Source: Solitalea longa
GTDB taxonomy: Bacteria; Bacteroidota; Bacteroidia; Sphingobacteriales; Sphingobacteriaceae
Direction: 5' to 3'
DNA: 64,000 nt
Assembly (NCBI RefSeq): GCF_002920915.1
Contig: NZ_PQVF01000009.1
Span: forward strand, 62,001 to 126,000
Below the pieces are notes generated by a model, which was given only the letters and a program-made list of their open reading frames with translations, had not been told where the DNA came from and did not search any database. Position 1 is the stretch's first letter. Every line of letters starts with the position of its first letter. Position numbers and translations under genes: made by a program. Of this stretch, positions 46,954 to 56,599 are shown one piece after another.

Positions 46954-48591
46954 TTATTTTACCATAACATTTCCGGCTACCGCTTCTCCAGCGTCGTGCA
47001 TCGATCTTAAAACTATCTGGTCTTTGCTGTTTAACACTTTGTAAAACCCTTCATCTTTCCAAAATCTTCGTGCTATCATAGCTTTGATCTGATTTTTTAT
47101 CAACCCTTTGCTTTTCTTAACTTCACTTTCTGCTACATTAATATTTTGGCCACGGGCACTTTTAAAAAGCGGATTAAGATCACTGTCCGGAATTTCAAAT
47201 TTGCCAACAAAATCATTCAAAGAGGCATAAGAGCAAAGCATTTTCTGATTGCGCTCTATATAATCATAAGCAAAATCAACGATTAAGCCTTTATAAGAAA
47301 TATAGCTATACAATGCCGAATTCTGACTGGTATCAATCGGAATAAATTCATCCGGCATTATACCTCCACCTCCATAAACGGTCTTTCCCGATCGGGTTAC
47401 AAATTTGCGTGAAGTAACAAAGGCTATTTTATTGCTATCGGCGTTTAACAGCTCTCCATGTTTCATCCTTTCTCCCACTTCATTCCGGTATTCATCTGTG
47501 CCGGTTGCATATGATTTTTGAATACAACGACCTAATGGGGTGTAATATCGGGCTATTGTTAATCGCAAGGCCGAGCCATCAGGAAACACCACCTGATCCT
47601 GAACCAACCCTTTCCCAAAAGATCTTCTTCCTAATATGGTAGCTCTTTCGGTATCTTGAAGGGCTCCTGCAACGATCTCACTGGCAGAGGCTGAATTTTC
47701 ATCTATCAATACTGTTAAGCTTCCTTTTTCGAATTCTCCGGAACCAGTGGCAAAATATTCCTCCTTAGGCTGTTTCCTGCCTCGGGTATAAACAATAAGC
47801 TGACCATTAGGCAAAAATTCATCGGCAATAGCAATAGCAGCTCTTAAATATCCTCCACCGTTTCCTCGTAAATCGAGCACCAATCCACTCAGGCCTTCCT
47901 GCTTAAGTTTATCCATCGCCTTTAAAAACTCCTTATGAGTTGTGGCTGCAAACCGACTGATTTTTATGTAACCTATTTGAGCATTGAGCATATATGCCGT
48001 TTCAATGCTATTAAATGGAACTTTCCCTCTTAATACATTCACATTTGTTATTGAGGCATTGGGAGTTCTTAATAAACCAAGGTTCACCGTGGTTCCTGAT
48101 GGTCCCCTCAAACACTTGAACAAATCACTATTAGGAAGCCCCACAATCATCTTTCCATCAACATTAATGATTTTATCCCCTGCTTTTAAGCCGGCCTCTT
48201 CGGCTGGTCCACCCGAAACTATGTCAACTATTAACAATGTGTCTCTTTGAATGTGAAACTCGATCCCTATACCCTCGAAGTTCCCCTCTAAGGATTCATT
48301 TAACGCCTTAAATTCCTGCGGATCTACATATTGCGAATGAGGGTCGAGTTTGGCCATTACGGCATTTATAGACTCCTGTTCCAGCTTGGTAACATCTACC
48401 GAATCAACATACCTATCCTGAATAACCTGAAGAATACGGCCCATTTTATCAATAGGCTTAGATACAAACGGAAAGCTAAAATTAAGTTCGGAACTGGGAG
48501 AATCGCTCATTCTTGAGCCAACAATCATTCCGCTGGCCATCATAATTGCCGACAACAATGCGAAACGTAAATTATTCTTGGTCGTGCTCAT
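46954..48591 (-). CDS. C-terminal processing protease (S41, PDZ-containing)
   Basis: The 545-residue protein starts at ATG 48591 (MSTTKNNLRFALL) with an N-terminal signal or anchor; ATG 48600 is an alternative 9 bases earlier. It has a PDZ domain (GPAEEAGLKAGDKIINVDGK) and the S41 core with the catalytic Ser in ENSASASEIVAGAL and Lys in GRRSFGKGLVQ. It is the Ctp/Prc-like periplasmic protease group. A C-terminal ~150-residue extension is typical of the Bacteroidota form. Confidence 0.95.
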   Translation of the reverse strand: MSTTKNNLRFALLSAIMMASGMIVGSRMSDSPSSELNFSFPFVSKPIDKMGRILQVIQDRYVDSVDVTKLEQESINAVMAKLDPHSQYVDPQEFKALNESLEGNFEGIGIEFHIQRDTLLIVDIVSGGPAEEAGLKAGDKIINVDGKMIVGLPNSDLFKCLRGPSGTTVNLGLLRTPNASITNVNVLRGKVPFNSIETAYMLNAQIGYIKISRFAATTHKEFLKAMDKLKQEGLSGLVLDLRGNGGGYLRAAIAIADEFLPNGQLIVYTRGRKQPKEEYFATGSGEFEKGSLTVLIDENSASASEIVAGALQDTERATILGRRSFGKGLVQDQVVFPDGSALRLTIARYYTPLGRCIQKSYATGTDEYRNEVGERMKHGELLNADSNKIAFVTSRKFVTRSGKTVYGGGGIMPDEFIPIDTSQNSALYSYISYKGLIVDFAYDYIERNQKMLCSYASLNDFVGKFEIPDSDLNPLFKSARGQNINVAESEVKKSKGLIKNQIKAMIARRFWKDEGFYKVLNSKDQIVLRSMHDAGEAVAGNVMVK

Positions 48592-48771
48592 AAAATTCAA
48601 TCTGCTTCAGTTTATACAATTTATATTCCGCTTATGTTCTATAAATTAAGAAAAAAACAAAACAATTACACGAATGATTCTTAATTGTTCGGAATTCCAT
48701 AAATAGCGCAATTTTCATTATGATTTAATAGCGCCAATACAGAAATTTGCCTCCGATTTAAAACTATAGTT

Positions 48772-49578
48772 ATGCAAAGAATCACTGAATCTGATTCAAA
48801 ATATGAACATTTGGAAAAGATGTCGGTTATTGACCTTCTTCAAAACATTAACAACGAAGACAAAACCGTACCTCTTGCCGTTGAAAAAGAATTGCCGTCC
48901 ATAGAAGCACTCGTTGAAGCTATTGTAGAGCGTATGCAAACAGGAGGACGATTATTTTATATTGGAGCTGGCACAAGCGGTCGTTTAGGGGTGGTAGATG
49001 CCTCCGAATGCCCTCCTACATATGGAGTTCCGCATGATATGGTTATTGGCATTATCGCCGGAGGCGATACAGCTATCAGAAAAGCGGTGGAATTTGCAGA
49101 AGATGACAATAAACAAGCGTGGATCGACCTTCTACAATATAATATCAACGCAAAAGACACACTTATTGGAATTGCTGCTTCAGGCACTACGCCATATGTT
49201 ATTGGTGGTTTACAAGAAGCGAATAGACAAGGTGTGCTAACTGGCTGTATAGTTTGCAACTCGGGTAGTCCGGTGGCAGCTGAAGCCAGGTTTCCGGTAG
49301 AAGTAATTGTGGGCCCTGAATTTGTAACTGGTTCCACTCGTATGAAGTCGGGCACTGCGCAAAAACTTGTTTTAAACATGATTTCTACCTCTGTAATGAT
49401 AAAACTAGGCAGGGTAAAAGGAAACAAAATGGTTGACATGCAGTTAAGCAATCATAAATTGGTTGACCGCGGTATCAACATGGTGATGGCAGCAACCGGA
49501 GCAGATAAAGAAGTAGCCCAACAGCTGTTAAATGAGTTTGGCAGTGTGAGAAAAGCCGTTGAAAACTATAAAAAATAG
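48772..49578 (+). CDS. murQ: N-acetylmuramic acid 6-phosphate etherase
   Basis: The 268-residue SIS-domain enzyme cleaves the lactyl ether of MurNAc-6-P to GlcNAc-6-P and lactate. The signature GAGTSGRLGVVDASECPPTYG region (residues ~64 on) and GSTRMKSGTAQKL are present. Compared with E. coli MurQ it lacks most of the C-terminal helical tail, a common shorter form. Six bases separate it from the next gene. It points to peptidoglycan recycling. Confidence 0.96.
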   Translation: MQRITESDSKYEHLEKMSVIDLLQNINNEDKTVPLAVEKELPSIEALVEAIVERMQTGGRLFYIGAGTSGRLGVVDASECPPTYGVPHDMVIGIIAGGDTAIRKAVEFAEDDNKQAWIDLLQYNINAKDTLIGIAASGTTPYVIGGLQEANRQGVLTGCIVCNSGSPVAAEARFPVEVIVGPEFVTGSTRMKSGTAQKLVLNMISTSVMIKLGRVKGNKMVDMQLSNHKLVDRGINMVMAATGADKEVAQQLLNEFGSVRKAVENYKK

Positions 49579-49584
49579 CGTTTA

Positions 49585-50154
49585 ATGCACGATATAGAAC
49601 CATATTACAATTGGCGCGATTACTACATCGCTTCTGAAGATAAACTTTCGCCGTTCTATAACCGTGAATACAGTGAGTTTTATTTCGATAAAACTGTATA
49701 CAATTATTACATACATCCTCAATGGGATTCATTTGGATCAAACACTTTATATCTAAAAGTTTTGTTCGCAGATTATACAAGAGGCTATTGCATAATTGAA
49801 TTAATTGGCGAATGGAATGACTGCATTAACAATGATATAATGTTGTTAAAAAGAGAACTTCTGGAAGATATAATGGCCGAACGTATCAATAAATTTATTC
49901 TGATAGGAGAAAATGTCCTCAACTTTCATGGTTCTGACGATTCTTATTACGAAGAATGGTACCAAGAGGTTGAAGATGGTTGGATTGCTCTTGTTAACTT
50001 TAGAGAACATGTGATCCAGGAAATGAAGTCCCATAATTTAGATTATTACCTGAATTTGGGTGGAGAATTGGATGAGTTAAACTGGCGGGCATTAAAACCG
50101 ATGCAGTTATTTAAAAATATTGATACCTTAATGACCAAGCGCTTAGGCATGTAA
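49585..50154 (+). CDS. Conserved protein of unknown function, coupled to murQ
   Basis: The 189-residue protein is cytoplasmic by appearance (no signal, no membrane helix) and rich in Tyr, Trp and acidic residues (YYNWRDYYIASEDK, SYYEEWYQEVEDGW). I recognise no family motif. It starts 6 bp after murQ, in one transcript ending at a strong terminator, so it may function with murQ. Nothing shows what it does. Confidence 0.8.
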   Translation: MHDIEPYYNWRDYYIASEDKLSPFYNREYSEFYFDKTVYNYYIHPQWDSFGSNTLYLKVLFADYTRGYCIIELIGEWNDCINNDIMLLKRELLEDIMAERINKFILIGENVLNFHGSDDSYYEEWYQEVEDGWIALVNFREHVIQEMKSHNLDYYLNLGGELDELNWRALKPMQLFKNIDTLMTKRLGM

Positions 50155-50157
50155 ACT

Positions 50158-50198
50158 AAAAGCACCTAACCATTAAACAATAATAACCAGGTGCTTTT
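50158..50198 (+). terminator. Terminator of the murQ operon
   Basis: AAAAGCACCT and AGGTGCTTTT form a 10-bp stem followed by AACTTTTT. It lies between the convergent gene at 50205 and the murQ partner. Confidence 0.88.
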
Positions 50199-50204
50199 AA
50201 CTTT

Positions 50205-50549
50205 TTATTGCATAGTTCTTTGTAGCTCTTCTCCATCAACGGTCATTTTCCAAATTCCGTTTTCTTCATGTGGAGGTTTACTAACTACAAAAGTGGTATT
50301 AATTCCAAGTGCACCTATAACAAAATTATCGCCTTCAAACTTTTGCAATGGAGCATTCGCACTTTTTGAAGTTCCTGCTTCAACACGCTCGTATTCAACG
50401 CTTCCATCTTTCGTAATCACAAGTTTCATTGAAAGAGACTCCCAGCGGCCCACATAGTTCAATTTTTCTTTTGGCACTCCCGGACTTTTAAGGTTACATG
50501 AGATCAATAATAAAAGAGTGGCAAAAAGGATGATGTGTTTTAGTTTCAT
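50205..50549 (-). CDS. Small lipoprotein of unknown function
   Basis: With the start at ATG 50549 this is a 114-residue lipoprotein: MKLKHIILFATLLLLISC with Cys in a good lipobox. The mature part has a beta-rich, lipocalin-like pattern (YVGRWESLSMKLVITKDGSVEYERV). The upstream ATG 50582 would put 11 polar residues before the signal and is unlikely. Function is unknown. Confidence 0.82.
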   Translation of the reverse strand: MKLKHIILFATLLLLISCNLKSPGVPKEKLNYVGRWESLSMKLVITKDGSVEYERVEAGTSKSANAPLQKFEGDNFVIGALGINTTFVVSKPPHEENGIWKMTVDGEELQRTMQ

Positions 50550-50696
50550 AGTTAAAAAATAAGGTTCGAAATTATATTCCAAAATAAACTATTACTTACT
50601 ATCTGTAAATATTTTTTCTTTTTTTGTATAAAAAATTAGCAGTTAATTACAAAAGTTAAGCATTATATCACACCTACATTTAATTACATCTATATT

Positions 50697-51923
50697 ATGA
50701 AAAGGATCCAACTTTCTATTCTATTGCTATTTACAATATTGCCTTTAATTTCCTTTGCCCAAAGTAATTTCGTTGACGGCTATATCATAAAACTGAATGG
50801 CGATACAGTAAAAGGAAAGCTTGACGATAGAAACTGGAATATTACTCCAAAACAAATTACATTTAGAGATTCTTCTGTACACTCTTTTAATGCAAACGAA
50901 ATAGCTGGTTTTGGAAGCAGCAGTGATCACTACCGAAGCTTCAACCTAAAACTAAATCTCACCAATGAAAACCTACGATCGAATATAAAAACGGAAGAAG
51001 GACAGACTGTTAAGGACACTACCCTTTTCTTGCGTTTTTTAATTGAAGGGGATCAGCGATTATATGCTTTTATGGACAAAGACGATGTCGCTCACTTTTT
51101 CATTATCAACAACCAAAACGCTGCTACGGAGCTTATTCATTACCGTAGATTAGTAGTTGTAAACAATGTGCAATATGTACAGGAAGTGAACACTTATCGC
51201 GATCAACTGCTCGATCTATTGAACCCTGACAATAAATTGACCTGGAAGATCAAGCGATCGAACTATTACGAGGATGAACTTATACAAATTTTTGAAGTAT
51301 ATAACCGTTCAAAAGGAATTGTAAAAGCCGAAAAAGTTACCAAAAGGAAAGAGAAATTCATTGATTATTACCTTATTGCAGGGATTACAAGCGCCCAAAC
51401 CTCTTATTACTTGGAATCCATCTATGGTAATTTCGATTATAAACTTGGCAATTCCTTAACTCCATCTGTTGGAGCTAGTCTTACAGTTTATATTCCTAGA
51501 AACCGAATGCAGTTCTCATTGGATAATCAACTTTTATTTGTGAGCTATAATATGGAATCTGAAAAGTATAAATCGCCTTATTCCAACTCGAATACCTTTG
51601 TAAGATCAAGCTCATCATATATTAAGATGTTTAATATTTTCAAATATCAATATCCTAAGGGATTAATAAGACCGTATATTGGCGCAGGCATTAGTTTTGC
51701 CGCGAGATTAGCGTCAAAATCAGAATTCAATATTATATATCCGCTTGGAAGTTCTGAAACTTATAGAGCAGTATACGGTAACAAGAAATTTGAACCCGGA
51801 TATGCTTTCTTATTGGGAACAGCTTATAAGAGATATAAACTAGAGTTCAGAAATGATTATGCCATAAATAGTTTAAATTCGACTACTTATTATCAACTGA
51901 ATTTGTGTTATAGGTTAAGATAA
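50697..51923 (+). CDS. Predicted outer-membrane beta-barrel protein
   Basis: The 408-residue protein has a signal peptide (ISFAQ) and a soluble N-terminal domain with the repeated strand pattern DGYIIKLNGDTVKGKLDD. The C-terminal half alternates hydrophobic and polar residues and ends YYQLNLCYRLR, an outer-membrane strand. No transport or enzyme motif is visible. Family members of this shape are frequent in Bacteroidota and mostly uncharacterised. Confidence 0.83.
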   Translation: MKRIQLSILLLFTILPLISFAQSNFVDGYIIKLNGDTVKGKLDDRNWNITPKQITFRDSSVHSFNANEIAGFGSSSDHYRSFNLKLNLTNENLRSNIKTEEGQTVKDTTLFLRFLIEGDQRLYAFMDKDDVAHFFIINNQNAATELIHYRRLVVVNNVQYVQEVNTYRDQLLDLLNPDNKLTWKIKRSNYYEDELIQIFEVYNRSKGIVKAEKVTKRKEKFIDYYLIAGITSAQTSYYLESIYGNFDYKLGNSLTPSVGASLTVYIPRNRMQFSLDNQLLFVSYNMESEKYKSPYSNSNTFVRSSSSYIKMFNIFKYQYPKGLIRPYIGAGISFAARLASKSEFNIIYPLGSSETYRAVYGNKKFEPGYAFLLGTAYKRYKLEFRNDYAINSLNSTTYYQLNLCYRLR

Positions 51924-51932
51924 ACTTAAACA

Positions 51933-51963
51933 AAAAAAGCGGGCTTAAATAGTCCGCTTTTTT
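51933..51963. terminator. Bidirectional Rho-independent terminator
   Basis: AAAAAAGCGG and CCGCTTTTTT make a 10-bp stem (extendable by a G-T and a C-G pair). It separates the barrel protein gene from convergent phoU. Confidence 0.9.
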
Positions 51964-51991
51964 GTTTAATGAGTTTTATTCTTGACTTTAT

Positions 51992-52687
51992 TTATTCCTC
52001 CTCTTTGCCATAATGTTCAATAAAGCTGGCTTTTTTGCCATGTTTAAGTACTTTGGCCTCTAAAAAGAAAATGATCTCCTCGGCTATATTAGTAATATGA
52101 TCGCCGATTCTTTCCACTTTTCTTATAATAGTCAGTAGAAACAACGCCTGCATCACGTTATCGATATTGCCCCGAATATAACCGGCTATAAGACTTGACG
52201 CCGATTTATTGATTTCATCCAAGATACTGTCCATGCTAAAAACTGTGCGGGCCAGTTTAGCGTTGCGCTCAGCATAAGCACGGTTCGAAGCATTAAGCAT
52301 TAACTTTACGGTTTCGGCCATTTCATGAAAACGGCAATCTTCAAGTAACTGCTTATCGAAACCTTTCTCGGCCTCCAAAACATAATGAGCAATACCTTCG
52401 GCATTGTCGCCAATACGCTCTAAATTATAATTGATCTTTAAAGTGGCGAATACAAAGCGCATATCTTGCGCAAATGGATTTAACAAAGTAAAGATGTTCT
52501 CACAATCCTTATCAATTTTCAACTCATAAGCATTTACGCGTTTTTCGTTAAAAATCACTTCCCGGGCCAATCCTTTATCTTCTTCTAGCAGTGATGCGAT
52601 ACATTTCTCAACCTGGCCTTCAACCAAGCTGGCCATATCATTCATCTGATAAAATAATTTCTGTAGTTCTTCTTCTAAATGTGTCAT
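51992..52687 (-). CDS. phoU: Phosphate transport regulator PhoU
   Basis: The 231-residue protein has the two three-helix repeats of PhoU, each with a metal-site motif (EKRVNAYELKIDKDCE in repeat one; RKVERIGDHITNIAEEI in repeat two). PhoU links the Pst transporter to the phosphate sensor kinase and limits uptake. It is the last gene of the pst operon, 59 bp after pstB. Confidence 0.95.
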   Translation of the reverse strand: MTHLEEELQKLFYQMNDMASLVEGQVEKCIASLLEEDKGLAREVIFNEKRVNAYELKIDKDCENIFTLLNPFAQDMRFVFATLKINYNLERIGDNAEGIAHYVLEAEKGFDKQLLEDCRFHEMAETVKLMLNASNRAYAERNAKLARTVFSMDSILDEINKSASSLIAGYIRGNIDNVMQALFLLTIIRKVERIGDHITNIAEEIIFFLEAKVLKHGKKASFIEHYGKEEE

Positions 52688-52746
52688 TGCAAATGCTATT
52701 AAAAATGCAAAGTAAGTTTTTTAGGATGTACTTCTTTATTTCCACA

Positions 52747-53499
52747 TCAACCAAAACGGCCAGTTACATAATTTTGTGTAGCCTCTTTGGCGGGGTTGGT
52801 AAAAATGTTTGAAGTTTCATCGTACTCAATTAATTCGCCCAAATAAAAGAACGCGGTATTATCGCTCACACGAGCGGCCTGCTGCATATTGTGCGTTACA
52901 ATTACTATCGTATACTTACTCTTAAGATCATGAATCAGTTCTTCAATTTTAGCGGTTGAAATTGGGTCGAGTGCCGAGGCCGGTTCATCCATTAAAATTA
53001 CCGATGGCTCTACGGCCAGCGTACGAGCAATACATAAACGCTGTTGCTGACCTCCTGATAAAGCTAAAGCCGATTTCTTTAGATCATCCTTTACCTCATC
53101 CCACAAAGCAGCCTGGCGCAATGATTTTTCAACCGTTTCATCAAGGTATTTTTTATGGGAAATTCCGTTAATTCTTAAGCCATAAGCCACGTTCTCATAT
53201 ATTGTTTTTGGAAATGGATTAGGCTTTTGGAACACCATTCCAATCTTTTTGCGATGATCAACAACATTTATCTTGTTTTTGTAAATGTCTCGACCGTCGA
53301 TCAAGATCTCACCTTCCACACGGCAATTATCAATCAAATCGTTCATGCGGTTAAAACAACGCAAGAATGTGGACTTACCACAACCGGATGGGCCAATAAA
53401 TGCAGTAACAGTATTTGCTTTAATGCCCATACTTATACCCTTTAATGCATGTTTTTCGCCGTAATGAAGATTAACGTCTTTTGCTTCTAACTTATTCAT
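52747..53499 (-). CDS. pstB: Phosphate ABC transporter ATP-binding protein PstB
   Basis: The 250-residue ATPase shows Walker [10 protein letters not shown], the phosphate-type RCFNRMND segment, signature [12 protein letters not shown] and Walker [14 protein letters not shown]. It powers phosphate import with PstA and PstC. It is separated from pstA by 80 bp holding inverted heptamer arrays. Confidence 0.97.
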   Translation of the reverse strand: MNKLEAKDVNLHYGEKHALKGISMGIKANTVTAFIGPSGCGKSTFLRCFNRMNDLIDNCRVEGEILIDGRDIYKNKINVVDHRKKIGMVFQKPNPFPKTIYENVAYGLRINGISHKKYLDETVEKSLRQAALWDEVKDDLKKSALALSGGQQQRLCIARTLAVEPSVILMDEPASALDPISTAKIEELIHDLKSKYTIVIVTHNMQQAARVSDNTAFFYLGELIEYDETSNIFTNPAKEATQNYVTGRFG

Positions 53500-53504
53500 T
53501 TATG

Positions 53505-53575
53505 TTCATGATTCATGGTTCATAGTATCGATTCCTCTAGTCCATTGCTACACACCATGAACTATTGACTATGAA
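53505..53575. repeat. Inverted heptamer arrays between pstA and pstB
   Basis: Three tandem heptamers TTCATGA, TTCATGG and TTCATAG (53505-53525) face three inverted heptamers CCATGAA, CTATTGA and CTATGAA (53555-53575). GTTCATAGT and ACTATGAAC could pair across the 41-base centre as an RNA hairpin. Confidence 0.8.
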
Positions 53576-53579
53576 CTAA

Positions 53580-54437
53580 TTAATACTTCACTCTTCTATT
53601 ATGCCTGTTACGTAAAAATACTGCAATGCCATTTAATATGAAAACAAACAATAGAAGGATAATGATTGCTGCTGCGGCATTTACCACAAAACCTGATTGA
53701 GGTCTGCTCGTCCAGTTAAATATCTGAATAGGCAAAACCGTAAACTGATCTAAAGGCGATTTTGGTGCAAAAGGAACATATACCAATGCTCCAACTACAA
53801 TTAGTGGAGCTGTTTCTCCCACAGCCCGTGAAACAGCCAGAATTAATCCTGTTAAGATACTTCCAAAACTGGCAGGCAAAACTATCCGGCTAATGGTTTG
53901 CCACCGGGTGGCTCCAAGTCCAATTGAAGCTTCACGTAATGAATTGGGTACGGACTTAACCGCCTCGCGTGTTGCCACTATAACAATTGGCAACACCAAC
54001 AGCGATAGGGTTAAGCTTGCTGCCAAAATGCTGTTTCCCAATGACAGTAAACGTCCAAAAAGTTCAAGCCCCAGGATACCGTAAATAATGGAAGGAACGC
54101 CGGCCAGATTTGCAATATTGATCTCGATAAATTTGGCAAAACGATTTTTTGCTCCATATTCTTCCAGGTAAACCCCTGCTCCAATACCTATCGGAAAGGA
54201 AATAACTAACGTTAACGTCACCACCCATATCATTCCCAATAAGGCTGTGTAAATTCCAGCCTTGCCGGGACGACGCGATGGTAAATTAGTAATGAAATCC
54301 CAGTTAATACGGGTTAATCCCACTGAAATAATATTATATAACAGCAAGCCTAAAACAAGAAGACCTACTGAAGTGCAAACAAGTGCAAAGACTTTGAAAG
54401 CGTTGTCTTTAATTTCGTTCTTCCGCGCGTTATTCAT
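53580..54437 (-). CDS. pstA: Phosphate ABC transporter permease PstA
   Basis: The 285-residue protein has six predicted membrane helices and the ABC coupling loop EASIGLGATRWQT. The start ATG 54437 overlaps the pstC stop by 8 bases; the longer frame from 54449 adds only MWRN. It forms the transmembrane channel with PstC for high-affinity phosphate uptake. Confidence 0.95.
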   Translation of the reverse strand: MNNARKNEIKDNAFKVFALVCTSVGLLVLGLLLYNIISVGLTRINWDFITNLPSRRPGKAGIYTALLGMIWVVTLTLVISFPIGIGAGVYLEEYGAKNRFAKFIEINIANLAGVPSIIYGILGLELFGRLLSLGNSILAASLTLSLLVLPIVIVATREAVKSVPNSLREASIGLGATRWQTISRIVLPASFGSILTGLILAVSRAVGETAPLIVVGALVYVPFAPKSPLDQFTVLPIQIFNWTSRPQSGFVVNAAAAIIILLLFVFILNGIAVFLRNRHNRRVKY

Positions 54438-55308
54438 ATTTCTCCACAAATTTTCGTTTCATCCAGAACGAAATATTGTTAAGGATAAAGGTTAAACCAA
54501 ACAATGTAATTCCGGCTGCAAAAATTGACCGAAATTCAATAGAGTTTTGGGGAACATCTCCCATACTCACCTGAACAATATAGGTGGTAATGGTTTCTAT
54601 AGAGTTTAAGGGATTAAAAGTAAAGCGAGGCTCCTGCCCTGCTGCCACGGCCACAATCATGGTTTCACCAATGGCGCGAGAAATGGCAAGAATCACCGAA
54701 ACAATTACACCTGATGAAGCTGCCGGTAACATTACTTTAAATGCTGTTTGCAGACGAGTAGAGCCCATTCCGTAAGCAGCTTCGCGTAATGAATTAGGTA
54801 CAGCACTTAAGGCATCCTCACTCATGGATGAAACATATGGAATGATCATAACCCCCATTACCAAGCCTGCCGACAATGCATTAAATCCACTTAAACCAGG
54901 GATAAAGCTTTGCAGAATAGGGGTAATAAAAGTTAAGGCAAAAAAACCATAAACGACTGTCGGTATCGCTGCCAACACTTCTAACAAGGGCTTAATAACC
55001 GCTTTAAATCGCTTATCAGCATATTCATTTAAATATACCGCAATGGTTAGCCCTAGTGGCAATGCTACCAAAATAGCAATGAAGGTGGTTAATAAAGTAC
55101 CTGATACCAATGGAAGTATCCCAAACTTTTTATTGGCAAACAATGGCGTCCATTCCGTACCGGTGAAAAACTCAATTATCGAAACATCCTTAAAGAACTG
55201 AAATGTTTCAATGGCTAGAATAACGATGATTCCGAGTGTGGTAAAGACAGTGATTGAACTGCATAACAACAGTATTGTTTCAATTATCTTCTCTTTAACC
55301 TTTTGCAT
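54430..55308 (-). CDS. pstC: Phosphate ABC transporter permease PstC
   Basis: The 292-residue protein has six predicted membrane helices and the coupling loop EAAYGMGSTRLQTAFKVMLP. It is the second gene of the pst operon, preceded by a hairpin that separates it from pstS by 101 bp, and it overlaps pstA. Confidence 0.95.
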   Translation of the reverse strand: MQKVKEKIIETILLLCSSITVFTTLGIIVILAIETFQFFKDVSIIEFFTGTEWTPLFANKKFGILPLVSGTLLTTFIAILVALPLGLTIAVYLNEYADKRFKAVIKPLLEVLAAIPTVVYGFFALTFITPILQSFIPGLSGFNALSAGLVMGVMIIPYVSSMSEDALSAVPNSLREAAYGMGSTRLQTAFKVMLPAASSGVIVSVILAISRAIGETMIVAVAAGQEPRFTFNPLNSIETITTYIVQVSMGDVPQNSIEFRSIFAAGITLFGLTFILNNISFWMKRKFVEKYE

Positions 55309-55339
55309 TTAAAATATTCAATTTGAACTGTTAACTTAT

Positions 55340-55381
55340 ATAAGCCTCGAGTTTGTTTAATCAAGCTGAATTGAGGCTTAT
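55340..55381 (-). terminator. Hairpin between pstS and pstC
   Basis: ATAAGCCTC and GAGGCTTAT form a 9-bp inverted repeat with a 24-base centre and no T-run. It may stabilise the pstS end or partially terminate, giving more PstS than permease. It is not a standard terminator. Confidence 0.5.
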
Positions 55382-55409
55382 TAAAAAATAGGTGTTAAAA
55401 TTTTCCGGA

Positions 55410-56417
55410 TTATTTGCCTGATTCAATTTTAAGAAGATCAGCCATTTTCATTCCTACAGTAGATTTTCCATCAACGAAAACAGTACCGGTCACTTTCTTT
55501 GCCAAACGATCCTGAACTAACTTATATTCATCAACATTTAACGGAACATAACCAATGTCCTTCGCTAATCTGCCTGCGTTTTCGGTATAATACTTAGCAA
55601 ATGCAGCCACTTCTTTTCGTTCTAAAGATTTGCTATTGATATAAATAAACATCGGGCGGGAAAGCGGCTGATAAGTTCCGTTTCCTACAGTTTCCTGGCT
55701 TGGAAAAACAGGACCATTGCCTCCATCGATAGGAATTAATTTTAGCTTGTCCTGATTTTGCTCATAATAAGCCAATCCAAAGTAAGCCAAACCGCTTTTA
55801 TCTCCTGAAACACCTTTTACCAATACATTATCATCTTCGCTGGCCGTATAATCACCTCGGGAAGCACCTTTTTTACCACAAATAGCCTCTGTAAAGTAAT
55901 CGTAAGTGCCAGAAGCTGTACCAGCTCCGTATAGTTTAATAGGTTCTTTAGGAAAAGACGAACGAATTTGATCCCAGGTTTTTATGGTTCCCTGAGCAGC
56001 CGGCTCCCATAATTTTTTAAGCTCCGCAACTGTTAAGTGATCGATAAAAGTATTTTGTTTACTTACAACAACCGCTAATCCATCAAAGGCAATTGGCAAT
56101 TCAATAAAGTTAATTCCCGCTTTGGTACATGCATCAATTTCAGTACTGGTAATGGGACGAGAAGCATCACTAATGTCGATCTCATTTCTTGAGAATTTTT
56201 TAAAACCACCTCCTGTACCTGATTCACCAACTGTAACATTAATATCTGGCTGAGTCTCTCTAAAGTCTTCAGCTACTGCCTCTGAAACTGGATATACAGT
56301 ACTCGAACCGTCAATTTTAACAACACCGGTTTCTGCATTATTTTTATTAGCTTTTTGTCCGCCTCCGCATGAAGTTAAAATTGCCGCGGTAGTAAGTAAA
56401 AGAAATATCTTTTTCAT
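55410..56417 (-). CDS. pstS: Phosphate-binding lipoprotein PstS
   Basis: The 335-residue protein starts with a lipoprotein signal (MKKIFLLLTTAAILTSC) and a Gly-rich linker. The phosphate-binding fold is shown by DGSSTVYPVSEAVAEDF, GESGTGGGFKKFSRNEIDISDASRP and YGAGTASGTYDYFTEA. It captures phosphate at the outer face of the inner membrane and hands it to PstC-PstA. Confidence 0.97.
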   Translation of the reverse strand: MKKIFLLLTTAAILTSCGGGQKANKNNAETGVVKIDGSSTVYPVSEAVAEDFRETQPDINVTVGESGTGGGFKKFSRNEIDISDASRPITSTEIDACTKAGINFIELPIAFDGLAVVVSKQNTFIDHLTVAELKKLWEPAAQGTIKTWDQIRSSFPKEPIKLYGAGTASGTYDYFTEAICGKKGASRGDYTASEDDNVLVKGVSGDKSGLAYFGLAYYEQNQDKLKLIPIDGGNGPVFPSQETVGNGTYQPLSRPMFIYINSKSLERKEVAAFAKYYTENAGRLAKDIGYVPLNVDEYKLVQDRLAKKVTGTVFVDGKSTVGMKMADLLKIESGK

Positions 56418-56484
56418 CGTTCCTTGAATGGATAGTTTTCGAATACAAAAGAGAAGGAAAAAGATTACTTAAACATTAAACCAA

Positions 56485-56502
56485 TGTTAAGTAAATGTTA
56501 AG
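56485..56502 (-). promoter_or_regulatory. Pho box-like direct repeats upstream of pstS
   Basis: On the minus strand TTAACAT occurs twice with an 11-bp spacing, as in Pho boxes bound by PhoB/PhoP-type regulators, 68 bases or more upstream of the pstS start. A weaker third repeat lies at about 56510-56517. Confidence 0.6.
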
Positions 56503-56599
56503 TAACATTTGTTTAACAATTTATTTACTTAATCACTAATAAACAAACACTTACAAAACAAAACAACTGAAATAAATTACTTCTATTTAACGCAAAATA

